This document shows, in pieces, positions 10,345 through 18,661 of a stretch of DNA of 64,000 nt. This DNA is from Frankia nepalensis. GTDB lineage: Bacteria > Actinomycetota > Actinomycetes > Frankiales > Frankiaceae. Every line of letters starts with the position of its first letter. Positions within the stretch are counted from its first letter, which is position 1. The translations under genes were made by a program, and so were the position numbers. The notes below the pieces were generated by a model. That model saw only the letters and a list, made by a program, of their open reading frames with translations. It searched no databases and was not told where the DNA came from. The stretch is taken from NCBI RefSeq assembly GCF_016786325.1, contig NZ_JADWYU010000201.1, positions 1 to 64,000 of the forward strand, in the 5' to 3' direction.

Positions 10345-12297
10345 CTAGGTAAGCCTGGCGGCCAGGCGGCGCGCGTTCATGTAGGCAATCGCCTCGATCG
10401 AGATCATGGGATTGACTCCCGACGAGGTGGGGAAGCAGGACGCGTCCACGACCACGACGTTCGGCACCTCCCAGGTGGTGCCGTCCGGATCGGTCGCGCT
10501 CATGTCCTTGGAGCCACCCATCCGCGCCGTGCCCATGAGGTGCAGCGCGGCGATGGCGCACTGGCCGGGGCCGTAGCCGGCGGAGTGGCACGCGGCGACG
10601 AACTCCTCGTAGGAACCACGCCTCCCGGGCTCGTACGACGGTCCGGCCTGGTGCGCGGAGTAGATCCTGCGCGCGCCCGCGGCCTCGATGATCCTGGTCG
10701 CCCCCTCGACTCCCGCCCTCAGGTGCGCGGCGTCGTGGTCCGAGAGCCGGTAGCGCGGGACCGGCTCCCCGTCCCGCCCGACCCTGACCTCGCCGGAGTC
10801 ACGGTCACGGGTGATGATGCCGACGCCCCCGGTGTGCACGAGGTCCTTCATGGTGGCAAGGTGCGCCGCACCGCCCCGCCAGTTGAGGAAGCCCTGGAGG
10901 GCCGCCGGGTTGCCCGGGCCCGTCTCGTAGATCACGCCGTATCCGGCGCCGTCGAGATCGCTGTGCTCCCGGGAGTAGCGGGTCTGCAGGCCGCCCTCCC
11001 ACGGCCGGACCTTCTCGTCGTACACGCCCCAGACGGCGGTCGCCGGGTGCAGGCGCAGGTAGCGGCCGATGTTGGGGTTGGACAGGCCCGAACGGCGCAG
11101 CAGCGCGGGAGTCTGGATGGCGCCGGCGGCGACGACGACCGCTCGGGCGCGCACCGTCACGGCGTGGCCGTCCCGCGTGGTGCCCTGGACGCCGACGGCG
11201 TGGCCCCCACGCACGTCGACCCGGCGCACGTCGACGTTCACGACGAGCCGGGCTCCGTGGGCCTCCGCGTCCGCGAGCCAGGTCTTCGTGACCGACTGCT
11301 TGGCGCCGAGGCGACAGCCGTAGCCGCACCGGCCGCAGTCGGTTCCCATGTCGCAGTTGGTGACGTTGCGCGGCATCGCGTCGACATGCCAGCCAAGGGC
11401 GGCCAGGCCGCGTTCCATCACCACGTCACGCGCGGAGGCGACGCTGTGGTCGGCGTTGACCGAGAGCCGGCGGGACACCGCGTCCAGCGCGTCGGAGAAT
11501 TCCCGCTGGTCGAACTGCCCGGCCCCGAGGGCCGCCCACTCCGCGCGGATCCGCGGCGGGGTCGGGAACGAGGTGGTCCAGTTGACGACCGTCCCCCCGC
11601 CCAGGCAGGACCCGGCGACCAGGGCGACCTGCCCCTCGGCGGTCGTGGCCGGCCCCGCCGCGTACAGCCGGCTCAGGCCCGACAGCTCGCCGCCGTCGAA
11701 GTCCGCGTCGTCGTAGTAGCCGCCCCGTTCGAGCACGACGACGTCGAGACCGGCAGCGGCGAGTACGCCGGCCGCGGTGCCGCCACCGGCGCCCGAACCG
11801 ACGATCACGACGTCGCAGTCGTACGCGGTGTCCGAGGTCGGGGTCAGGGGGGCCAGCGGGGGCCGGGGGGCGTCCGGCAGCACGCCGAGCGGTCCGGGGT
11901 AGCCGATCGCCTCCCAGACCGGTGACGACCCGGTGGGTCCGGGCGCGGCGAAGTACGACGACGTCGCCAGACCACGCAGGGCCTGGAAGATCACCCGCTT
12001 CTGGGCCGACGACGAGGCTCCCAGCCGCAGGAGCGCGTCTTCTCGCGCAGTGGGCCCGAGCGAGGAGAACCGTTTCGGCCCCGCGCCGAGGAGCAGGCCC
12101 ATCAGCCGCGTGTCCCACAGCGAGAGCAGCGTCGAGAGCTGCCTGCGGTCGGCGGCCCGGGGCAGGCCCGCCGCCATGGCAGCGGCGATGTCGACCGCGC
12201 CGAGCGCGCTGGCGGACGGGATGTCCGCGCCGTCGCCGGGCGCGAAGGTGTCGCAGATAGCGGCGAGGGCCGCGAGCTGCTGGGGCTTGAGTGTCAT
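10345..12297 (-). CDS. GMC-family FAD oxidoreductase
   Basis: A 650-residue flavoprotein. The start MTLKPQQL is chosen because the coding pattern begins there. The first 140 residues form a helical domain (DTFAPGDGADIP) seen in long-chain alcohol oxidase-like members. The ADP-binding loop is VIVGSGAGGGTAAG, followed by VVVLERGG. A cysteine-rich insert, NCDMGTDCGRCGYGC, is typical of this subgroup. The C-terminal GMC domain has HLMGTARMG and FPTSSGVNPM. It would oxidise an alcohol or sterol-like substrate, which fits the beta-oxidation operon. Its promoter carries the same operator as that operon, so they are probably co-regulated. Confidence 0.92.
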   Translation of the reverse strand: MTLKPQQLAALAAICDTFAPGDGADIPSASALGAVDIAAAMAAGLPRAADRRQLSTLLSLWDTRLMGLLLGAGPKRFSSLGPTAREDALLRLGASSSAQKRVIFQALRGLATSSYFAAPGPTGSSPVWEAIGYPGPLGVLPDAPRPPLAPLTPTSDTAYDCDVVIVGSGAGGGTAAGVLAAAGLDVVVLERGGYYDDADFDGGELSGLSRLYAAGPATTAEGQVALVAGSCLGGGTVVNWTTSFPTPPRIRAEWAALGAGQFDQREFSDALDAVSRRLSVNADHSVASARDVVMERGLAALGWHVDAMPRNVTNCDMGTDCGRCGYGCRLGAKQSVTKTWLADAEAHGARLVVNVDVRRVDVRGGHAVGVQGTTRDGHAVTVRARAVVVAAGAIQTPALLRRSGLSNPNIGRYLRLHPATAVWGVYDEKVRPWEGGLQTRYSREHSDLDGAGYGVIYETGPGNPAALQGFLNWRGGAAHLATMKDLVHTGGVGIITRDRDSGEVRVGRDGEPVPRYRLSDHDAAHLRAGVEGATRIIEAAGARRIYSAHQAGPSYEPGRRGSYEEFVAACHSAGYGPGQCAIAALHLMGTARMGGSKDMSATDPDGTTWEVPNVVVVDASCFPTSSGVNPMISIEAIAYMNARRLAARLT

Positions 12298-12413
12298 AAG
12301 CACGCCCCAGGGCCTCGGCCGGGGACGTCGCGCCGGCTCTCGCCCGGTTCCCACTCGCTGGTGAGGTGCCGCGCCACAGGCGCGCACGTCCGGCGGTACG
12401 CGAGGCTCGCGAC

Positions 12414-12429
12414 TCCGATGATCATCGGA
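12414..12429. promoter_or_regulatory. 16-bp perfect palindrome upstream of the GMC gene
   Basis: TCCGATGATCATCGGA is a perfect palindrome 117 bp before the GMC start and inside the probable leader. It may be a second operator, or a small RNA hairpin. There is no direct evidence for a binding protein. Confidence 0.4.
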
Positions 12430-12489
12430 TCAGGTGACGGCGCCAAGGTGCACTCCCTGTCGAACCGGGCCGGCTGGACCCGGTGGGGC

Positions 12490-12533
12490 AAGCGTAAGCC
12501 GCTTGTTGGCACCATGACAACAAGTTGTTGGCG
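12490..12533 (-). promoter_or_regulatory. Operator and promoter of the GMC gene
   Basis: Arms CTTGTTGGCA (12502-12511) and TGACAACAAG (12515-12524) form the same 3-nt-spaced inverted repeat as at 10008-10030. A further TTGTTGGC half-site follows at 12525-12532, so two overlapping sites are possible. On the minus strand TTGTCA can act as a -35, with TACGCT 18 bp further as a -10. The layout matches the operon promoter. Confidence 0.7.
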
Positions 12534-12711
12534 CTGCGACAACGATCTGCCCAGGAGTCGCCCAGGGCCAGGAGGAGAAGACGACCAGGTCAGGCGAGAC
12601 GGGCGCGCCGCCGCCCACCCCGAGGGACAGTCGAAAGATCAATCAGATGTTCCGCGTCACGGGCGGCGCACTACGTCTGACTGATCTTGTCTTTACATAT
12701 GCGGCTGGCGG

Positions 12712-12725
12712 GGCGAACGTTCGCC
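12712..12725 (-). terminator. Possible hairpin after the TetR gene
   Basis: GGCGAACGTTCGCC is a perfect palindrome 19 bp after the TetR stop. It could form a 5-bp stem with a 4-nt loop. It is short, so it is a weak terminator candidate. Confidence 0.35.
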
Positions 12726-12744
12726 GAGGTGACACCGACCGCGT

Positions 12745-13374
12745 CTACCGCGCCGCCGACATACCCGGCAGGACGTCGCGGACGATGGACGTCAGTGCGT
12801 TGCTCAGCAGCAGATGAACGTCTTCCCGGGTGAGGGTTCCGCGTCTGATCCACTCGCGGATGGCCGCGCGCGCGAGGCCGCCGTACGCCCGAAGGACCGC
12901 GCGTTGCCGTTCGTCGTCGAGTTGCGCGGCGAACCCCACCGCCTCCAGCACCTTGCCCGCGGCAAGGTCGTCGGCCTCGTCGATGATCTGCTCCACCTCC
13001 GGGTCGTCCCCCACCCCGCCGGCACCGGTCACGGCGACGAAGGTCGGGCCGTAGGCGCTGACCGTGTCGAGGAACCACGTGACGCTGTGGTCGACCCGGC
13101 GCTTCAGCGGTCCGCGCATCGGCCCGATCGAATCGGCGTACGGAAGCATCACCATGCGGCGCACCACCTCGAGGTAGAGCTCCCGCTTGGTGCCGAAGTA
13201 GTGGTTCACGAGGCCTCTGGCCACGCCGGCCTCGCGCGCCACCTCCGTCATGGACACCTGCGCGTAGGGCCGCTCACCGAGCAGGCGCACCGCGCACTCG
13301 AGGATCTGCTCACGCCGTACGTCCGGCTCGAGGCGTCGCCAGCTCGCGCCGACGTCCTCGGAGGAGGTCGTCAT
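12745..13374 (-). CDS. TetR-family regulator, probable repressor of the catabolic regulon
   Basis: A 209-residue TetR protein. The N-terminal HTH (residues 20-66) reads RREQILECAVRLLGE, TEVAREAGVARGLVNHYFG, then TKRELYLEVV. The C-terminal ligand domain is helical. It lies next to the GMC gene in the same orientation and is the nearest regulator to the two shared operators, so it is the best candidate to bind them. A half-site CTTGTTGGCG occurs at 13587-13596, about 210 bp before its own start, possibly for autoregulation. The ligand would plausibly be an acyl-CoA; this is inference. Confidence 0.88.
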   Translation of the reverse strand: MTTSSEDVGASWRRLEPDVRREQILECAVRLLGERPYAQVSMTEVAREAGVARGLVNHYFGTKRELYLEVVRRMVMLPYADSIGPMRGPLKRRVDHSVTWFLDTVSAYGPTFVAVTGAGGVGDDPEVEQIIDEADDLAAGKVLEAVGFAAQLDDERQRAVLRAYGGLARAAIREWIRRGTLTREDVHLLLSNALTSIVRDVLPGMSAAR

Positions 13375-13781
13375 CGCGCCGCGGTCCCGTGACGCCGGGT
13401 CGTCGAGCGCCCAGGCCGCGCCCGCCCCGGCCCGCTCCCCACCGCGCGGGCACCCGCCGGACGACGGCGCCGTTCACGGACGGGGCGCGGCCACCGCTGG
13501 CCACCGGCGGACCGAGCACGCGCCGACGCGCCGCCGCCGAGGGCGGACGGGATCTCCAGGAAGCTCACCGACGGCAGGTTAACAGCCTTGTTGGCGGTCG
13601 GCTCACGAGTGCCATCTCCTGATCACGCTGTCCGGTGACCGTGAAGCGGGGCCGGCGCGGTGGCCGGCGCGGGCGTGCTGAAGCCACTCACGGTCGGGCA
13701 GTCGCACGGGCCGCCGTCGTGGTCCGCGTCGGTGGTCAGGGCATGATCGGAGAGGTTCACCCGCAGGTTCCCGGAGCCGGG
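13375..13781. other. Intergenic region between the TetR and FAD enzyme genes
   Basis: About 400 bp with no believable gene. It holds the TetR promoter side. A GTTAAC patch followed by CTTGTTGGCG at 13587-13596 resembles one half of the regulon operator. The rest is featureless high-GC sequence. Confidence 0.5.
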
Positions 13782-15119
13782 TCAGGCGCGGGCCGCGCCG
13801 GGGCGGAGCACGCGACGGGCGACGGCCGGGGCCAGCAGGCTCGCCGGCGGGGCGAGCAGGTTGGTGACCCGCAGGAACGCCCGCGCGACCTCCGGGTCTC
13901 GGGCGGCCACGCGTTGCAGCCGCCGGACGTAGCGCCCGACGGGTGTGTCGCCGCGGCGGACGTCGCCCTCGGCACCGGGCAGCCGCGAGACCGTTCCCTG
14001 GACCAGGGTCCAGGCGCCGTCGACGATCCGGGCGGCGCGGCGCGGGTAGGCGTCGCGGACCGCGGCGAGGCCGCCCGCCAGCTCCTCGGCGAGCGCGGCC
14101 GCCTCCAGCGCGGCGACGCTCATGCCCTGCCCGAACGTCGGGTCGAGGCTGCAGATCGCGTCCCCGACCGGCGCGTAGCCCAGCGGAAGGTCAGCGAGCA
14201 GCTCGAACCGGCGCCGGCGGGCGTCCGGGAACCGGTAGGTCAGGGGAACTCCCAGCGGCTCCCGGTCGGCCAGCAGCGTGGCCAGCTCGGGACCGACGAG
14301 CCCGGCCGCGAACCGGCGCATCCCATCCGGGTCGACCGGGATCGGCTCGTCGCCGTACCCGAACAGCGTGAGGCTCCAGGTCAGGTCCTCCTGCATGATC
14401 GCGATCCCGCCGCGCGGCACCGTCGGCGTCGCGCCCGACACGACGAGCCCCCATCCGACGAGGTCCGCGTCGAGGATCTTGACATGGGTCGTGACATAGC
14501 GGACGCCCACGTTGATCCGCTCCTCGGCCGGGGCGGAGGCGCCCACCGCGGGCAGCCAGCGGGCGGCCCGCCCGGACCGGCCCGAAGCATCGACGACGAG
14601 GTCGGCGGCGAACAGCCGGGGCGCGTCGTCACCGTTCCTGGCGCGCGTGTGTACGCCGGTGACGCGGCCGCCGTCGGCGCACAGCCCGGTGACGTCGACC
14701 TCGCCGAGCAGCTCCACGTTGGGGAGGTCGCGGATCCGCTCCCGCATCATGTGCTCGATCAGCGGACGGGAGGCCGCGAGTCCTTCCGCGCCCAGGTCGC
14801 AGCCGGCGATCAGATCGCCGCCGACCCACCACCGGCCCGACCTGCCCGTGTCGGCGCCGGAGAGCGCGCCCGCCTCGATCATCTGGGCCGTGAAACCGGG
14901 GAGCAGGGTCTCGACGGCCAGCCGGCCGCCGGCGAGCAGACCGTGGGAGTGCCGGGCCTGCGGGGTGCCCGGCCGGGGCTCGGGCCCCGAGGGCATCTGG
15001 TCGCGGTCGAGGACGACGACCCGGTCGGCGCTCGGGCTCGCGGCGGCGGCGGCGAGCAGACCGGCGACGCTGCCGCCGACGACCACGACGGTGTCGAGAC
15101 GGGCGGGGCTTTGGGGCAT
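13782..15119 (-). CDS. FAD-dependent monooxygenase/oxidoreductase
   Basis: A 445-residue flavoprotein. The N-terminal dinucleotide fold VVVVGGSVAGLLAA (residues 11-24) ends in VVVLDRDQMP. The central part includes DLVVDASGRSGRAARW. The second FAD motif is GDAICSLDPTFGQGMSVAA, where the Asp binds ribityl and the Asp-Pro-Thr-Phe-Gly-Gln-Gly run is typical of the geranylgeranyl-reductase/halogenase-like group. The length is normal for aromatic hydroxylase-like enzymes. The substrate is unknown. It has no same-strand neighbour within 200 bp except the ATPase gene upstream, 220 bp away. Confidence 0.88.
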   Translation of the reverse strand: MPQSPARLDTVVVVGGSVAGLLAAAAASPSADRVVVLDRDQMPSGPEPRPGTPQARHSHGLLAGGRLAVETLLPGFTAQMIEAGALSGADTGRSGRWWVGGDLIAGCDLGAEGLAASRPLIEHMMRERIRDLPNVELLGEVDVTGLCADGGRVTGVHTRARNGDDAPRLFAADLVVDASGRSGRAARWLPAVGASAPAEERINVGVRYVTTHVKILDADLVGWGLVVSGATPTVPRGGIAIMQEDLTWSLTLFGYGDEPIPVDPDGMRRFAAGLVGPELATLLADREPLGVPLTYRFPDARRRRFELLADLPLGYAPVGDAICSLDPTFGQGMSVAALEAAALAEELAGGLAAVRDAYPRRAARIVDGAWTLVQGTVSRLPGAEGDVRRGDTPVGRYVRRLQRVAARDPEVARAFLRVTNLLAPPASLLAPAVARRVLRPGAARA

Positions 15120-15339
15120 GCGGACCTCCTCGGTGTCGGGAGGCCCAGCGTCATGGGATCAGGTGCTCACTTCCCAGGCCAGTTCCTGCCCACTTTCCGA
15201 GGCCGTTCCTGCTCACGGGCCGCTCGCGCGGCCCGATTCCCCTCCCCCGCAGTTGGTCCCCCGCCCGTTCGCGGCCGGGTCGCGCGGCCGGGTCGTGCGG
15301 CCGGGTGCCGCGCGGGTCGTCCGCCGCGACGGCGCCCGG

Positions 15340-17388
15340 TCAGTCGTCCGGAGCTGGCGGGCCGTGCAGCTCCCAGTCCCACAGGAGCGCCTCGAGGCGC
15401 TCGACGCCGGTGGCGAGATGGCGGCGGTAGGTGCTGAACGGCAGCCCGAGCACCTCGGCGGCCTTCTCCTGGGAGCCCGCCGGGCGCAGGAACGTCCGGT
15501 CCAGGGCCCGCGTGGCCGGCTCCATCCGGGGCGCCTCGGCGAGCGCGGCGACCCCCTGGTGGACCCGCTCCGCGAGCCGCGCCGCCGGGTCGGGGCCGGG
15601 CACCGCCAGCCGCGAGTCGACCAGGGGGTTCGCCCGCAGCCGGACCGGGTCGCGCAGGTCCTTGAGCAGCCTGCGCACGGCGTCGCGGAAGTCGGCCCTG
15701 GCCAGCGCGACGGGCGCGGCGACCGGCGGTGACGCCGTGCCCGTCGCGTCGAGTTCGAAGTCGGCCATCGCGGCGAGCCACTCGGCATACGGGCCGCGCA
15801 GGAAGTCACGAGCCCACACGGCGACGTCGACGCCGTCGACGGCGCAGGCGCCGAGCCGCTCGAAGCCGGCGTAGGACCAGTGCGGCGCCCAGCTGGCCTC
15901 GTTGGCCGACGTCAGCACCACCCAGCCAAGCCCGTGGACCGCCCACTCGCGCAGGGACAGCGCGGCCACATGGTCGCTGACCACGCCGACGTGACCCGGG
16001 CCAGCGACGACGAGGCCGATCTGGTGCACCACCGCCTCCCCGGGCTGCACCGGGCGCCTCGCGGCCAGCTCCCGCAGCGCCCAGCCGGCGACCGGGTCGT
16101 GCTCCGCGGCGTCCGGCCCTGCCTGGTCGAGCCGCGCCACCATGCACGCGCCGGCGCGGTGGCCGCGGGCGTCCTCGAAGATGGTCCACGCCCGCGGCTG
16201 GGCCCGCAGCCAGTAGGCCGTGGCGGCGGGCCGGCGCTCGACGTCGCCGTACGCCTCGGTGACCCAGGCGAGCTCCTCGGGGTCGTCGGCGCGCAGCGGG
16301 CGGGCGAGCACCGCCCCCAGGTCCTCGAACGCGTACAGGTGCTGGGCCCGCGGGTTGCCTCGGTGCAGGTGCAGCAGGTCGGCGGCGTGGCGGACGTGCT
16401 CGGCGGCCGGGGCCCTGGTCATCCGGTCGACGACCACGGCGCGGACGCGGCCGTGTAGGGACGCGAAGGCCTCCCGGTCGCGCCAGCGCAGGTCCGCCTC
16501 GAGCGCGTCACGGACCACGTCGTGCAGCGTCAGCCCGTCGGGATGGGACTCGGCGTACGGGCGTTCCCGCAGCCAGTCGAGCAGCTCGTCCGCCCCCGCG
16601 TCGTCGAGGTCGAGGACCTCGCGCAGCAGGGCCCGGTCGACCCGCCGGGCATGGCCGCAGACGTGCAGCGCGGCGCGCCGCACGGGGGTGACGCCTTCCT
16701 CCAGGAACCGGCCGAGCAGCCGCGCGGCGACGTCGGGATGCTCCAGGAGCGCCCCCGTGCCCGTGCGCGAGCCCGCCGGCGCCGGCGCGTCGGTGGCGAT
16801 CACGATGGCGAGCGGATGCCCGCGGGTCGCGCGGACGAGGCTGGCCACCCGCTCGTCGTCCGCCACCCCGCGCGCCCGGACCAGCTCCCCGGCCGCGTCG
16901 GCGGGCAGGTTGCGCACGGGCAGCACCAGGCCGTGGTCCGCGAACGCCCGGTCCGCGCGCCACGACTCGTGCGGCGGCCGCCGCCCGGCCACCACGACCT
17001 TGACGTCGGCCGGCAGGGACGGCAGGAACGTCCGCCAGAACCACGGGGCGAGCGGCTCCAGCAGCTCGAACCGGTCCACCAGCAGGACGCCGTCGGCGGC
17101 GAGGGCGTCGCCCGGGCCGCCGAGCACCGCTTGGGCGAACGCGGCGGCGCCCGGCGGGAGATCCGCGCAGTCCAGTACCCGCGCCGGGCGGGCGAGGCCC
17201 GCCAACTCCCCCGCGACGGCGTCCAGCAGGGCCGACTTGCCCACGCCGCCCGGCCCGTGCAGGTAGGCCAGCACCCGGCCGTCGTCGTCGAGGAACCCGC
17301 GCAGGACCGCGAGCTCCTCGGCCCGCCCGACGAGGGATCGCCGGCGCGACCTGGCCAGCAGGTCCGCCACCGTCTCCACGGCGAACAT
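15340..17388 (-). CDS. AAA/NACHT-like ATPase with C-terminal HTH-like end
   Basis: Large ATPase of 682 residues. The start MFAVETVADLL is preferred over an upstream extension of low-complexity basic sequence. Walker A is GPGGVGKSALL (residues 45-55), and a Walker B-like LLVDRF follows. After the P-loop domain comes a winged-helix-like region (residues about 250-330, TLHDVVRDALE) and a long unassigned middle that looks GNAT-like. At the end, AAEVLGLPFSTYRRHLATG resembles a sigma-70 region 4/LuxR-like helix-turn-helix. Such proteins are probably signal-dependent regulators of unknown ligand. It is transcribed divergently from the cupin gene. Confidence 0.82.
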   Translation of the reverse strand: MFAVETVADLLARSRRRSLVGRAEELAVLRGFLDDDGRVLAYLHGPGGVGKSALLDAVAGELAGLARPARVLDCADLPPGAAAFAQAVLGGPGDALAADGVLLVDRFELLEPLAPWFWRTFLPSLPADVKVVVAGRRPPHESWRADRAFADHGLVLPVRNLPADAAGELVRARGVADDERVASLVRATRGHPLAIVIATDAPAPAGSRTGTGALLEHPDVAARLLGRFLEEGVTPVRRAALHVCGHARRVDRALLREVLDLDDAGADELLDWLRERPYAESHPDGLTLHDVVRDALEADLRWRDREAFASLHGRVRAVVVDRMTRAPAAEHVRHAADLLHLHRGNPRAQHLYAFEDLGAVLARPLRADDPEELAWVTEAYGDVERRPAATAYWLRAQPRAWTIFEDARGHRAGACMVARLDQAGPDAAEHDPVAGWALRELAARRPVQPGEAVVHQIGLVVAGPGHVGVVSDHVAALSLREWAVHGLGWVVLTSANEASWAPHWSYAGFERLGACAVDGVDVAVWARDFLRGPYAEWLAAMADFELDATGTASPPVAAPVALARADFRDAVRRLLKDLRDPVRLRANPLVDSRLAVPGPDPAARLAERVHQGVAALAEAPRMEPATRALDRTFLRPAGSQEKAAEVLGLPFSTYRRHLATGVERLEALLWDWELHGPPAPDD

Positions 17389-17509
17389 CGTCGCGTGCTT
17401 GGCGGGCGCCGTCCATCGCCCGCCGGCCAGGTGGAAGCGGGTGCGGCGCCGACGTCCCGGCTGTCCGGTCCAGACTGCGGGGACGAGCGTCGAGACGAGG
17501 GAGCTGGCG

Positions 17510-17959
17510 ATGACGGCGGGACTGGTTCGGCCCGGAGCGGGGACGCTGATCACCTACGCCAGCTCTCCGCTGGAGATACTCGCCGGCGGCGACGGGGAGG
17601 GCTCATGGGCCGCCGCCACCATCGAGATCCCGGCGTTCTTCCGCGGGCCCGTGCCGCACGTGCACGACACGTTCGACGAGGCGCTGTTCGTCGTCTCCGG
17701 GACGCTGCTCGTGACCACGGGCACCGCGGACCCCGAGGAGGCGCCGGCGGGCTCCTTCATCAACGCGCCGCGCGGAACGCGGCACACGTTCAGCAACCCG
17801 ACGGACACCCCGGTCCGGGTCCTGGGCCTGTGGTCGCCGCCCCGCGAGGGCCTCGACTTCATGCGTGCCGTCGGCGCCGTGCTGCCCGCCGCCGGCGCGC
17901 CCGACCCGGACGCGGTCCGGGCCGTCTACGAGGCTCACCACAGCCGCCTCGTTCCCTGA
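17510..17959 (+). CDS. Cupin domain protein
   Basis: A single-domain cupin of 149 residues. Motif 1 is PHVHDTFDEALFVVSG, with His-x-His-x(5)-Glu spacing for metal binding. Motif 2 lies near PRGTRHTFSNP. The start ATG 17510 follows a GAGGGAG ribosome site. The ATPase gene runs the other way from 17388, leaving about 120 bp for both promoters. The function cannot be set from sequence; small cupins of this type are often dioxygenase- or isomerase-like. Confidence 0.85.
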   Translation: MTAGLVRPGAGTLITYASSPLEILAGGDGEGSWAAATIEIPAFFRGPVPHVHDTFDEALFVVSGTLLVTTGTADPEEAPAGSFINAPRGTRHTFSNPTDTPVRVLGLWSPPREGLDFMRAVGAVLPAAGAPDPDAVRAVYEAHHSRLVP

Positions 17960-17961
17960 CG

Positions 17962-18000
17962 AGCCCTCCGGAGAAGCCCTCCGGAGAAGCCCTCCGGCCG
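17962..18000. repeat. 13-bp direct repeat after the cupin gene
   Basis: AGCCCTCCGGAGA occurs twice head to tail, followed by a partial copy AGCCCTCCGG. Each unit contains CCTCCGGAG, a small palindrome, so it may help to end transcription. Confidence 0.6.
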
Positions 18001-18023
18001 CGGCCCCACCGGGTTGACCCGCT

Positions 18024-18569
18024 TCAGCTCGGAGGCGGGTGGCCGGCGCCGGAGCGCAGGCCGTCGAGGAGCACCGTGGTCAGGTAGTCGTCGGCGCGCG
18101 CGCCCGGGCGGCACAGCATGACGTTGAGCAGACCGACGACCTCGGCGGGCGGCACGTCGGCGCGCAGCGAGCCCTCCCGCTGCGCCCTGGCCGCGATCTG
18201 CTCCAGCAGCGCGTTGAGCTCCTGGGTGAGTTCCCGCAGGTCGTCGCGCGGCGGCCGCCCACCCGCCAGCTCCTTGATCAGGGCCAGCGGCAGGCCCGCG
18301 CACCGCTCCACGAGCTGGAGCAGGAGCTGCCAGCCGGTCAGGCCCTGGGCCTGCTCGGTCCGGCCCGCCGCGAGCAACTGCCGGACGGCATCCGCCGCGA
18401 TGTCCTCCAGTAGCGTCTGCCGGTCCGGGAAGTGCCGATAGAGGGTCCCGACCCCCAGGCCGGCGGCACGCGCGATCTCCTCCATCGACACCGCGGCCCC
18501 GCGCCGCGTCAGCAGCGCGCTCGCGGTCGCGACGATGAGCCCGCGGTTGCGCAGGGCATCGGAGCGCAC
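18024..18569 (-). CDS. TetR-family regulator
   Basis: A 181-residue TetR protein. The HTH reads MEEIARAAGLGVGTLYRHF (residues 29-47), followed by PDRQTLLEDI. The C-terminal domain has VVGLLNVMLCRPG. It is divergent from the F420-type oxidoreductase with 92 bp between starts, the usual layout for a repressor that controls its neighbour and itself. Repeated GGAAC motifs lie in that gap. Confidence 0.9.
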   Translation of the reverse strand: MRSDALRNRGLIVATASALLTRRGAAVSMEEIARAAGLGVGTLYRHFPDRQTLLEDIAADAVRQLLAAGRTEQAQGLTGWQLLLQLVERCAGLPLALIKELAGGRPPRDDLRELTQELNALLEQIAARAQREGSLRADVPPAEVVGLLNVMLCRPGARADDYLTTVLLDGLRSGAGHPPPS

Positions 18570-18597
18570 GGAACGACCCCCTCGGCGAATCGGAACC

Positions 18598-18645
18598 CGA
18601 TCTTCATGTTACCGTCGCTCCAGAACAGGAACCGGAACATCCGAT
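18598..18645. promoter_or_regulatory. Candidate operator between the TetR and LLM genes
   Basis: In the 92-bp divergent gap there are spaced copies of GGAAC(A/C), at AGAACAGGAACCGGAACAT, and an upstream ATGTTACCG that partly mirrors CGGAACAT. The arrangement could be a TetR site, but the symmetry is imperfect. Confidence 0.4.
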
Positions 18646-18661
18646 TCATGTTGGAGGGATC

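Noticed and set aside
12294-12542. 82-codon minus frame before the GMC gene
   Set aside because: It runs through the promoter and operator, so it is unlikely to be translated.
12712-12725. LexA/SOS box
   Set aside because: CGAAC and GTTCG are present, but the 4-nt spacer of the actinobacterial LexA site is missing, and the place after a stop codon fits a hairpin better.
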